From positions 2,480,001-2,544,000 of the forward strand of contig NZ_CP042220.2 of NCBI RefSeq assembly GCF_007858975.2: a stretch of 64,000 nt of DNA, given 5' to 3'. The stretch is from Dickeya poaceiphila (GTDB lineage Bacteria; Pseudomonadota; Gammaproteobacteria; Enterobacterales; Enterobacteriaceae). The notes under the pieces are model-generated. The model searched no databases. It saw nothing but the letters and a program-made list of their open reading frames with translations, and was not told where the DNA came from. Numbering within the stretch: the stretch's first letter is position 1; each line of letters starts with the position of its first letter. Shown here piece by piece: positions 57,451 to 64,000 of the stretch. Both the position numbers and the translations under genes were made by a program.

Positions 57451-57504
57451 GTTTTTTACGCCGAAAAACAATCTCAATAAAATATCCCCGGACTAAAACT
57501 AACG

Positions 57505-59517
57505 TCAGGATGCCGCAATAAACTGCTCGCGTAGCGCGTGGATTTCGTCGCGCAGACGGGCGGCCTCTTCGAACTCCAGATTCTGTGCATGAGCCAGCAT
57601 CTGGCTTTCCAGTTCTCGGATTTTCTGGTCCAGCGCTTTCGGCGACAGTTGCTGATACCGGGCCGTCGGTTCCGCCGCTTTCTTGCCGCGCCCTTTGCCC
57701 TTACCGTTGACAGGCTGACCAATCTGCAAAATGTCGCCAATCTTCTTGTTCAGGCCCTGCGGTACAATGCCATGTTGTTCATTGTATGCCTGTTGCTTCT
57801 CCCGGCGACGTTGGGTTTCATTGATGGCGCGCTCCATCGACGGCGTAATCCTGTCGGCGTACAAAATCGCCTTACCGTTGAGGTTACGCGCCGCCCGACC
57901 GATGGTCTGAATCAGCGACCGTTCAGAGCGCAGGAAGCCTTCTTTATCCGCATCCAGAATTGCCACCAGCGACACTTCCGGCATGTCCAGCCCTTCACGC
58001 AGCAGGTTGATGCCCACCAGCACATCGAATTCGCCCAGCCGCAAATCACGGATGATCTCCACCCGCTCTACGGTATCGATATCCGAGTGCAGGTAGCGTA
58101 CCCGCTCGCCGTGCTCTTCCAGATATTCGGTCAGGTCTTCCGCCATGCGCTTGGTCAGGGTGGTGACCAGCACACGCTCGTTGATGGCGGAACGCTTGCG
58201 GATTTCTGAGAGCAAGTCGTCCACCTGGGTGGTCACCGGGCGTACTTCCAGTTCCGGGTCCAGCAGGCCGGTCGGCCTCACCACCTGATCAATCACTTCG
58301 CCGCCGGATTTCTCCAGTTCATAATTGCCCGGCGTCGCCGAGACATAAATCGTCTGCGGCGCCAGCGCTTCAAATTCTTCAAATTTCATTGGCCGGTTAT
58401 CCAGCGCCGACGGCAGACGAAACCCATACTCCACCAGCGTTTCCTTGCGCGCCCGGTCACCGCGGTACATCCCGCCCAACTGCGGAATGGTAACGTGGGA
58501 CTCGTCGATCACCAGCAGGCCGTCAGCCGGCAGGTAGTCGAACAGCGTCGGCGGCGGCTCGCCCGGTCCTCGGCCAGACAAAAAGCGTGAGTAGTTTTCA
58601 ATGCCGGAGCAATAGCCCAGCTCATTCATCATCTCCAGATCAAACGTAGTGCGTTGCGACAGCCGCTGTTCTTCCAGCAATTTATTGCCGGCGAGCAGTA
58701 CCTGACGGCGCTCAGCCAGCTCGACCTTGATGTCTTCCATCGCCTGCAGGATACGTTCGCGTGGCGTCACATAGTGCGTTTTGGGGTAAATAGTGTAGCG
58801 CGGCACCGTCTGCACAATGTGACCGGTGAGCGGGTCGAACAGCGACAACCGTTCCACTTCTTCGTCAAACAATTCCACCCGCAGGGCGATATCTTCAGAT
58901 TCCGCCGGGAAAATATCGATGACCTCACCGCGAACCCGGAAAGTACCGCGTCCAAATGCCTGATCGTTTCGGGAATACTGCAATTCCGCCAGTCGCCGTA
59001 AAATCGCGCGTTGGTCAATCAACATGCCCTGCGTCAGGTGCAGCATCATTTTAAGATAAAGATCCGGATCACCCAGGCCGTAAATGGCGGAGACCGACGC
59101 CACCACGACTACGTCGCGCCGCTCCAGCAGCGCTTTAGTGGCGGACAACCGCATCTGCTCGATATGTTCGTTAACCGACGCATCCTTCTCGATGAAGGTA
59201 TCAGAACTCGGCACGTAGGCTTCAGGCTGGTAGTAGTCGTAGTAAGAGACGAAATACTCCACCGCATTCTCCGGGAAAAACGCCTTCATCTCGCCATACA
59301 ACTGTGCCGCCAGCGTTTTATTGGGCGCCAGCACCATAGTCGGGCGATTGAGGTCGGCAATCACGTTGGCGATAGTGAAGGTCTTGCCGGACCCTGTTAC
59401 CCCCAGCAACGTCTGGTGCGCCAGCCCATCCTCCAACCCCTCTTTCAGACGACGTATCGCTTCAGGCTGGTCGCCGGCAGGTTTGAAGGCAGAATGCAGT
59501 TTGAACGCTTTACTCAT
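57505..59517 (-). CDS. uvrB: UvrABC excinuclease subunit B
   Basis: The protein is 670 residues from the ATG at 59517 (M-S-K-A-F-K-L-H-S); the frame to 59553 adds residues not in the family. It has Walker A G-V-T-G-S-G-K-T near residue 40, the beta-hairpin Y-D-Y-Y-Q-P-E-A-Y, the helicase motifs D-E-S-H near 337, S-A-T and Q-T-I-G-R-A-A-R-N, and a C-terminal UVR domain (E-L-E-x-x-M-x-x-H-A). It probes damaged DNA after UvrA. A LexA box is 130 bases upstream. The start has little ribosome-site match. Confidence 0.96.
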   Translation of the reverse strand: MSKAFKLHSAFKPAGDQPEAIRRLKEGLEDGLAHQTLLGVTGSGKTFTIANVIADLNRPTMVLAPNKTLAAQLYGEMKAFFPENAVEYFVSYYDYYQPEAYVPSSDTFIEKDASVNEHIEQMRLSATKALLERRDVVVVASVSAIYGLGDPDLYLKMMLHLTQGMLIDQRAILRRLAELQYSRNDQAFGRGTFRVRGEVIDIFPAESEDIALRVELFDEEVERLSLFDPLTGHIVQTVPRYTIYPKTHYVTPRERILQAMEDIKVELAERRQVLLAGNKLLEEQRLSQRTTFDLEMMNELGYCSGIENYSRFLSGRGPGEPPPTLFDYLPADGLLVIDESHVTIPQLGGMYRGDRARKETLVEYGFRLPSALDNRPMKFEEFEALAPQTIYVSATPGNYELEKSGGEVIDQVVRPTGLLDPELEVRPVTTQVDDLLSEIRKRSAINERVLVTTLTKRMAEDLTEYLEEHGERVRYLHSDIDTVERVEIIRDLRLGEFDVLVGINLLREGLDMPEVSLVAILDADKEGFLRSERSLIQTIGRAARNLNGKAILYADRITPSMERAINETQRRREKQQAYNEQHGIVPQGLNKKIGDILQIGQPVNGKGKGRGKKAAEPTARYQQLSPKALDQKIRELESQMLAHAQNLEFEEAARLRDEIHALREQFIAAS

Positions 59518-59646
59518 GAGCAAGACACCCGGATAAAAAACGGTTGGAATCACGCCAACGTCAGCCTGAGTCGGCCAGCGTCGCCATTGACAGGGAGAGA
59601 CTCAGCTTAGTATGAAAATCCCCGGTCAGATTTGCCAGCCTCATAT

Positions 59647-59666
59647 TACTGGATATAAAAACAGCA
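59647..59666 (-). promoter_or_regulatory. LexA (SOS) box of uvrB
   Basis: TACTGGATATAAAAACAGCA (59647-59666) is a CTG-N10-CAG site with an AT-rich core. It lies 130 bases before the uvrB start, consistent with SOS control of uvrB. Confidence 0.75.
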
Positions 59667-59844
59667 TCAAGCAATTCTTAACCATTGGCAGCACAACGAT
59701 AGCGTTCTGTTGACTAGCACAACCTGGTGTAATTAATCCAGAAAAAAATCGCGCATTTATCCCCAGAAATGCTGTTTCTCAAATTATCTGCTACGACCAG
59801 TGCCGGTGATTTATTCAAACAGGCCTTGCCGCAATAAAAGTGAC

Positions 59845-59874
59845 TTGATTTTAATTAACAATTTGATTTTTAAT
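59845..59874 (+). promoter_or_regulatory. Predicted sigma-70 promoter of the candidate small RNA
   Basis: TTGATT (59845-59850) and TTTAAT (59869-59874, five of six to TATAAT) are separated by 18 bases within an AT-rich stretch. Predicted start is about 59881. A TTGACT at about 59714 is another possible upstream -35 for a longer transcript. Confidence 0.35.
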
Positions 59875-59880
59875 GAATTT

Positions 59881-59947
59881 TAAAAAAAGCAGAGATTAGC
59901 GCCAAACCCGGCGCAACCCGCGCCAGCTCTTGGCTGGCGCGTTTTTT
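59881..59947 (+). ncRNA. Candidate small RNA with two hairpins and a terminator
   Basis: The predicted 67-base transcript has a single-stranded A-rich 5' end, then hairpin GCGCC/GGCGC (59899-59903, 59910-59914). A strong terminator hairpin CGCGCCAGC/GCTGGCGCG (59919-59927, 59933-59941) is followed by six T residues. Nothing else on this strand needs a terminator: both neighbouring genes, bioD and uvrB, read leftward. This gives an orphan promoter-terminator unit. No similarity to RybB, GcvB or other sRNAs I know is apparent. Confidence 0.35.
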
Positions 59948-60140
59948 CTAACCCTAATACACACAGTTATCCACAGAAATAGTGGATAACTCCCACAAGC
60001 GCCCGTGCTTCCTGTATTAGCGTCTTTCACCACCTTTCCCCATCGGCGATGGTACAAGCGGCTTTTAAACAAAATTTCCATGTTTGACCCGCTGGTTGTT
60101 ATAAAAAAAAGTGCTAAATGACACAGACTTAGCAAAAAGA

Positions 60141-60175
60141 AAAACGGCTGACTCCCAGGGATAGTCAGCCGTTTT
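60141..60175 (-). terminator. Terminator of the bioBFCD operon
   Basis: AAAACGGCTGACT (60141-60153) pairs with AGTCAGCCGTTTT (60163-60175). Leftward it ends in TTTTTCTTTTT. It lies 77 bases past the bioD stop. Confidence 0.9.
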
Positions 60176-60251
60176 CAAGATGGTTTTTTCTATCAATTTC
60201 AATTAGGAAACGGCATAAAACCGCAACTCACACAACATTCACTCAAACTCG

Positions 60252-60932
60252 TTAACGCCTTAGTAAAGTGATGTTTAAGTAATCACCGGTATTCTGCTGA
60301 AACGGCATGGCCAGATAAGGGATTTCCCCCAGTAGCGGGGCCGGTATGCCATCTCGCAGCGTCTGCAAATAGGCATCATGATAACGGCCAGGCGGCTGAA
60401 TTACGTTGGCTATCCATCCCGCCAGCCGTAAACCGGCGTGCTGCACTGCTTTTGCCGTTAGCATGGCGTGATTAATGCACCCCAGTTTGACACCGACGAC
60501 CAGAATCACCGGCAACGCTTCTTCCTGTACCCAGTCGGCGAAGGTTTGCCGCCCGCAAAGCGGCGTAAACCAGCCGCCAGCGCCCTCCACCAGTACCCAA
60601 TTGGCCTGGCGTTCCAGATTGCGCAGGCCGTTACTGAGGGTTGAAAACGCAATTGGCCGGTGCTCCTCGGCACTGACGATATGAGGTGACGTCGGTTCCA
60701 GAAAAGCCAGTGGGTTCACCGCTTCATACGGCAATGTCACCGTGCTGTTGGCCTGTAACTGCAACGCATCGCTATTACGGATACCGTGTGGAGTCACATC
60801 ACAGCCGGACGCCACCGGTTTATAACCGGCAGTATGGAATCCAGCACGGCGGGCAGCCTGCAACAGCGCTACGCTAGCGACGGTCTTGCCCACATCAGTA
60901 TCGGTCCCGGTCACAAACCAACGTTCAGTCAC
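60252..60932 (-). CDS. bioD: Dethiobiotin synthetase
   Basis: The 226-residue protein has the P-loop G-T-D-T-D-V-G-K-T near residue 8, the substrate block Y-K-P-V-A-S-G and V-E-G-A-G-G-W near residue 115. It closes the ureido ring of dethiobiotin using CO2 and ATP. It overlaps bioC by eight bases and is the last gene of the operon. It is not the separate E. coli-type second dethiobiotin synthetase BioD2 (YnfK) as far as can be judged. Confidence 0.95.
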   Translation of the reverse strand: MTERWFVTGTDTDVGKTVASVALLQAARRAGFHTAGYKPVASGCDVTPHGIRNSDALQLQANSTVTLPYEAVNPLAFLEPTSPHIVSAEEHRPIAFSTLSNGLRNLERQANWVLVEGAGGWFTPLCGRQTFADWVQEEALPVILVVGVKLGCINHAMLTAKAVQHAGLRLAGWIANVIQPPGRYHDAYLQTLRDGIPAPLLGEIPYLAMPFQQNTGDYLNITLLRR

Positions 60933-61707
60933 GGTAAATCACTCCAAAAACGCGTTGATATGTCAGGGGATAGCCTTGCGGATGACGGCAGTAATGCCCA
61001 GCCAACGCGCTCAGTTGCCGACGAACCAGTCTGTTGTGCTCACGCCCATCGCGCAGCCAGGTGGCGCCAACGCCTTTGACCGAACGCATCAGGCTCAGTA
61101 CATCAGGGAAATAGCAGGTTATTGGCGCCAGCGAGATATGAGCACGGTAATCACCGCAAACAGAAATAATCGCCTCCAGCGACAGAAAACGGTTAATACG
61201 TCGGGAACCGTCCAGTTGCCGCCAGGCGGCATCCAGTTCAGCCAATGTGCCCTGCGCCAGCGTGCAGAAGGCAATCACACCCCCTGATCGGGTGACCCGA
61301 TAAAACTCGGCCACTCCGGCGGCAAAATCATCACACCATTGCATCGCCATGTTGCTGAAACTGATATCTACGCTGCCATTCGCCAACGGCAGGCGCTCAA
61401 TATCGCCATGAAGATAGTGCGTTGCCGCCCGTCGCTGACGCGCCATTGCCAGCATCTCCGTCGAGAGATCCAGCGCCGTCACCCGTTTGCCGCACGCCTG
61501 CCAGCGAGCGCTGAAATAACCGGTGCCGCAACCGGCATCCAGCAGTTCTCTGCCACTATGATCGCCAATCAGCGCCATCAGATGTTCGCCGCTTTCACGC
61601 TGCAAGGCGGCAAAGCGGTCATATTGCGAGGCGGCCCGACCAAAGGCGTGGGCAATCGCCAGTTTATGGTGGGAATGCGATACCCCACCGCGGTCAGCCT
61701 GCGTCAT
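60925..61707 (-). CDS. bioC: Malonyl-ACP O-methyltransferase BioC
   Basis: The 260-residue protein is a class I SAM methyltransferase: [10 protein letters not shown] near residue 20, the SAM motif L-D-A-G-C-G-T-G near 55, L-D-L-S-T-E-M-L and S-N-M-A-M-Q-W. It masks malonyl-ACP so that the fatty-acid machinery builds the pimelate chain for biotin. It overlaps bioF by 14 bases and bioD by eight. The first residues before the conserved start are slightly longer than in E. coli. Confidence 0.94.
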   Translation of the reverse strand: MTQADRGGVSHSHHKLAIAHAFGRAASQYDRFAALQRESGEHLMALIGDHSGRELLDAGCGTGYFSARWQACGKRVTALDLSTEMLAMARQRRAATHYLHGDIERLPLANGSVDISFSNMAMQWCDDFAAGVAEFYRVTRSGGVIAFCTLAQGTLAELDAAWRQLDGSRRINRFLSLEAIISVCGDYRAHISLAPITCYFPDVLSLMRSVKGVGATWLRDGREHNRLVRRQLSALAGHYCRHPQGYPLTYQRVFGVIYRD

Positions 61708-62848
61708 ACAGCACCTCCAGTAATCGGTCGATATCTTCTGGCTGATGGCTGGCAGTCAGGGTAATGCGCAGGCGGGCGGTACCCGGCGGCACGGTGGGTG
61801 GCCGAATGGCATTGACCCACAGCCCCTTAGCCCGTAATCGCTGCGCCAGCTCCAGCGACCAGCCGTTATCACCGACGATGAGCGGCTGAATGGCGCTCGT
61901 CGATGCCAGCAGACGAAACGGCAATTCGGCAGCGCCATCGCGGAAACGGCGAACGGTCTGCGCCAGTGCGTCACGCCGGGTTTCGCCGTCATCACCGCGT
62001 ATGATCGTCAGTGCCGCTTCCAGCGCACAGGCTTGTGCCGGCGGCATGGCGGTGCTGTAAATCAGATGACGAGCAAACTGCAACAGATACTCCGCCACCG
62101 ACTGGCTACATAAGATTGCCGCGCCGCTGACGCCAAACGCTTTGCCGAACGTGACAATCAGCAATTCGGGTTTTACTGCTTGCTGGCTACAACAACCGCG
62201 CCCTTGTTCCCCCACGGTGCCGATGCCGTGGGCATCATCCACCATCAGCCAGGCACCGTGATCGCGGCAGCGTTGATGTAACGCCGCCAGCGGTGCGGTG
62301 TCACCATCCATGCTGAATACGCCTTCGGTGACCACCAGCGTCTGGCCGTTAACTGGTTTTTCCAGCAGTTGTTGCAGTGATTCCGGTTGATTATGGTGAA
62401 ACCGGCGCAGCGTGGCGGGTGACAGGCTGGCGGCTTCCAGCAGCGAGGCATGACTAAGGCGATCCGCCAGAATGCTATCACCTTCCGCCAGCAGCGTCGT
62501 CACCACCGCCTGATTCGCCGCAAATCCGGAAATCATCAATAGCGCCCGGTCATAACCCAACCAGTTCGCCAGCTGTTGCTCCAACTGTTCATGCGCGGTG
62601 GTATACCCGGTTACATGGCCGGAACCACCACTGCCCACGCCAAAGCGCTCCGCCCCTTGCTGCCAGGCACGCACGATTGCCGGGTGCTGGCTCAACCCCA
62701 GATAGTCATTGCAGGAAAAATTGAGGTAACGCCGTTGCTCGCGCACCAGCCAGCGACCGCCGCCACCATTATTCGGCAGACGTACCCGGTAGGCATCCTG
62801 CGCCTGCCGCTGCGCCAGCGCCTGATCGATCCGTTGCTGCCAGCTCAT
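61694..62848 (-). CDS. bioF: 8-amino-7-oxononanoate synthase BioF
   Basis: The 384-residue protein is a PLP alpha-oxoamine synthase with N-D-Y-L-G-L near residue 46, G-S-G-G-S-G near 74, D-D-A-H-G-I-G near 205, and the PLP lysine in T-F-G-K-A-F-G near 236. It condenses pimeloyl-ACP with alanine. One base separates its start from the bioB stop (62849), and it overlaps bioC. Confidence 0.95.
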   Translation of the reverse strand: MSWQQRIDQALAQRQAQDAYRVRLPNNGGGGRWLVREQRRYLNFSCNDYLGLSQHPAIVRAWQQGAERFGVGSGGSGHVTGYTTAHEQLEQQLANWLGYDRALLMISGFAANQAVVTTLLAEGDSILADRLSHASLLEAASLSPATLRRFHHNQPESLQQLLEKPVNGQTLVVTEGVFSMDGDTAPLAALHQRCRDHGAWLMVDDAHGIGTVGEQGRGCCSQQAVKPELLIVTFGKAFGVSGAAILCSQSVAEYLLQFARHLIYSTAMPPAQACALEAALTIIRGDDGETRRDALAQTVRRFRDGAAELPFRLLASTSAIQPLIVGDNGWSLELAQRLRAKGLWVNAIRPPTVPPGTARLRITLTASHQPEDIDRLLEVLYDAG

Positions 62849-63892
62849 TTATACCGCCGCGTTGTAATATTGCTCAGTATCGGTATGCAGCAATTGCTCA
62901 GTCAGATGCTGCTGTTGCTGGTTATCGCCGTATTCAGTTTGGGTTTGCTGCGGGTTAAGCCCCAGTTTGCGAAACAGCAACAGGTCTTTATCTTCTTTGG
63001 GATTGGGCGTAGTCAGCAGCTTGCAACCGTAGAAGATGGAATTAGCGCCAGCCATAAAACACATCGCTTGCGTCTGCTCGCTCATCTGTTCACGTCCGGC
63101 GGATAGCCGCACATAAGACGTCGGCATCATGATGCGCGCCACCGCGATGGTGCGGATAAAATCGAACGGGTCTACATCGTCGTTTTCCGCCAGCGGCGTG
63201 CCTTTTACTTTCACCAACATGTTGATCGGCACGCTCTCCGGCGGCGTCGGCAGGTTTGCCAGTTGCACCAGCAGACCGGCGCGATCACGCACCGTTTCCC
63301 CCAGACCGACAATCCCACCGGAACACACTTTGATACCCGCGCCACGCACTTTATCCAGCGTATCCAGCCGCTCCTGATAAGTGCGGGTGGTGATGATGTT
63401 GCCGTAAAATTCCGGCGAGGTGTCCAGATTGTGGTTGTAGAAATCAAGCCCGGCTGCCGCCAGCCGTTCAGCCTGATCGTCGTGCAGCGTACCCAGCGTC
63501 ATGCAGGTTTCCATGCCCATCGCTTTCACGCCGCGCACCATCGACTCCAGATACGGCATGTCGCGCTCATGTGGGTTTTTCCATGCTGCGCCCATGCAAA
63601 AACGGGTCGAACCCGCCGCTTTAGCCTGACGAGCGGATTCCAGTACCTGCTCAACCTGCATCAGCCGTTCAGTTTCAATACCGGTGCGATAACGCGCGCT
63701 TTGCGGACAATATTTGCAGTCTTCCGGACAAGCGCCGGTTTTGATGGATAACAGCGTGCTGACCTGCACCTGACGAGGATCAAAGTGCTGGCGATGCACC
63801 TGTTGCGCTTCAAACATCAGTTCCAGAAACGGCTTATCGAACAGGGACTGAGCCTGCTCCAGTGTCCAGTTTATGCGTTTAATCATCATCAT
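62849..63892 (-). CDS. bioB: Biotin synthase BioB
   Basis: The 347-residue protein has the radical-SAM cysteines in C-P-E-D-C-K-Y-C near residue 55, F-C-M-G-A-A-W, Y-Y-N-H-N-L-D (here D-F-Y-N-H-N-L-D) near 153 and the late R-L-S-A-G-R-E. It inserts sulfur into dethiobiotin. The start is one of three consecutive Met codons (63892, 63889, 63886) after a GGAGCG site; the second or third has better spacing. It is the first gene of the operon and faces bioA across a BirA operator. Confidence 0.95.
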   Translation of the reverse strand: MMMIKRINWTLEQAQSLFDKPFLELMFEAQQVHRQHFDPRQVQVSTLLSIKTGACPEDCKYCPQSARYRTGIETERLMQVEQVLESARQAKAAGSTRFCMGAAWKNPHERDMPYLESMVRGVKAMGMETCMTLGTLHDDQAERLAAAGLDFYNHNLDTSPEFYGNIITTRTYQERLDTLDKVRGAGIKVCSGGIVGLGETVRDRAGLLVQLANLPTPPESVPINMLVKVKGTPLAENDDVDPFDFIRTIAVARIMMPTSYVRLSAGREQMSEQTQAMCFMAGANSIFYGCKLLTTPNPKEDKDLLLFRKLGLNPQQTQTEYGDNQQQQHLTEQLLHTDTEQYYNAAV

Positions 63893-63938
63893 CGCTCCGG
63901 CTAAAAAAGTCTCGTCAGTGTAATTTATGCGGGTATAC

Positions 63939-63970
63939 TGTCAACCAAATTGATATCAGATTGGTTGACA
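63939..63970. promoter_or_regulatory. BirA operator between bioA and bioB
   Basis: TGTCAACC (63939-63946) and GGTTGACA (63963-63970) with 16 bases between match the BirA box. It covers the divergent promoters of bioA and bioBFCD, so both are repressed by biotinoyl-AMP-bound BirA. Confidence 0.88.
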
Positions 63971-63975
63971 ACAGT

Positions 63976-64000
63976 ATGAATCAGGATGACCTGAACTTCG
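63976..64000 (+). CDS. bioA: BioA, adenosylmethionine-8-amino-7-oxononanoate aminotransferase (5' end only)
   Basis: The ATG at 63976 begins M-N-Q-D-D-L-N-F, very like the E. coli BioA start M-T-T-D-D-L-A-F. The gene runs off the right edge of the window. The position, divergent from bioB across the BirA operator, supports the call. The product transfers the amino group from SAM to make 7,8-diaminononanoate. Confidence 0.8.

Larger units (their letters stand above)
59667..60251. other. Gene-free stretch between the LexA box and bioD
   Basis: I see no protein gene in about 585 bases. It holds the candidate small RNA and its promoter (59845-59947) and the bioD terminator (60141-60175). The rest is AT-rich. 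Confidence 0.5.

Overview
The window reads as chromosomal DNA of a soft-rot enterobacterium, most likely Dickeya or a close relative (Pectobacteriaceae). This rests on gene content and order, not on a database search. Many proteins are recognisably close to their E. coli counterparts (RhtA, GlnP, YbiB, YbhG, YbhF, ClsB, YbhL, MoaA, YvcK, BioB). The order ompX, rhtA, dps, glnHPQ, dinG-ybiB, rhlE, ybhGFSR, ybhP-clsB, ybhL, moaABCDE, yvcK, uvrB, bioDCFB/bioA is the E. coli 17-18 min region run in one direction, with blocks inserted or lost. There is no prophage, integrase, transposase, CRISPR array, rRNA or tRNA that I can see.

Layout. 1-3,000: a partial unknown gene, a gene-poor stretch, a secreted small protein, a GlpM-type membrane protein and an Hsp20 chaperone with a sigma-32-like promoter. 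3,069-9,992: a catabolic block with an NCS1 permease, two carboxyltransferase subunits (PxpC/PxpB-like), a dedicated biotin carboxylase and biotin carrier, a LamB/YcsF (PxpA) hydrolase and a divergent LysR regulator. 9,989-11,765: an MFS exporter with a divergent MarR regulator. 11,847-17,327: ompX, rhtA, dps, glnHPQ. 17,519-22,738: a secreted FN3 protein with a Tat-like signal, a PAP2 phosphatase and an M3 peptidase. 22,773-26,384: ybiB, dinG and a 35-residue membrane peptide. 26,493-35,950: an accessory block (bglX, class III aminotransferase with divergent DeoR regulator, GST, pbpG, CYTH/class IV cyclase, dusC, a decayed DMT transporter). 35,955-45,661: rhlE, ybhGFSR, ybhP-clsB, ybhL. 45,868-49,542: a Fur-box-preceded ferric iron ABC transporter. 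49,790-52,660: moaABCDE with a Moco riboswitch. 52,983-55,616: a CioAB-type cytochrome bd oxidase with a DUF2474 subunit. 56,197-64,000: yvcK, a structured repeat, uvrB with LexA box, a candidate small RNA, bioBFCD and the first codons of divergent bioA across a BirA operator.

The most unusual system is the 4.5-9.0 kb block. Biotin carboxylase, biotin carrier, AHS1-type and AHS2-type carboxyltransferase halves are separate genes, and together they equal the parts of urea carboxylase. They sit with a YcsF-family hydrolase and an NCS1 (nucleobase/hydantoin-type) permease. The AHS1 protein is about 295 residues, longer than ordinary PxpB and more like the urea-carboxylase form. I infer an ATP- and biotin-dependent carboxylase/amidohydrolase for a lactam, ureide or 5-oxoproline-like compound; the substrate is not readable from sequence. 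Other points of interest are non-coding: a candidate sRNA between uvrB and bioD, repeated operators in the aminotransferase/deoR gap, a 20-bp tandem palindromic repeat at 34.35 kb, and a structured repeat next to yvcK.
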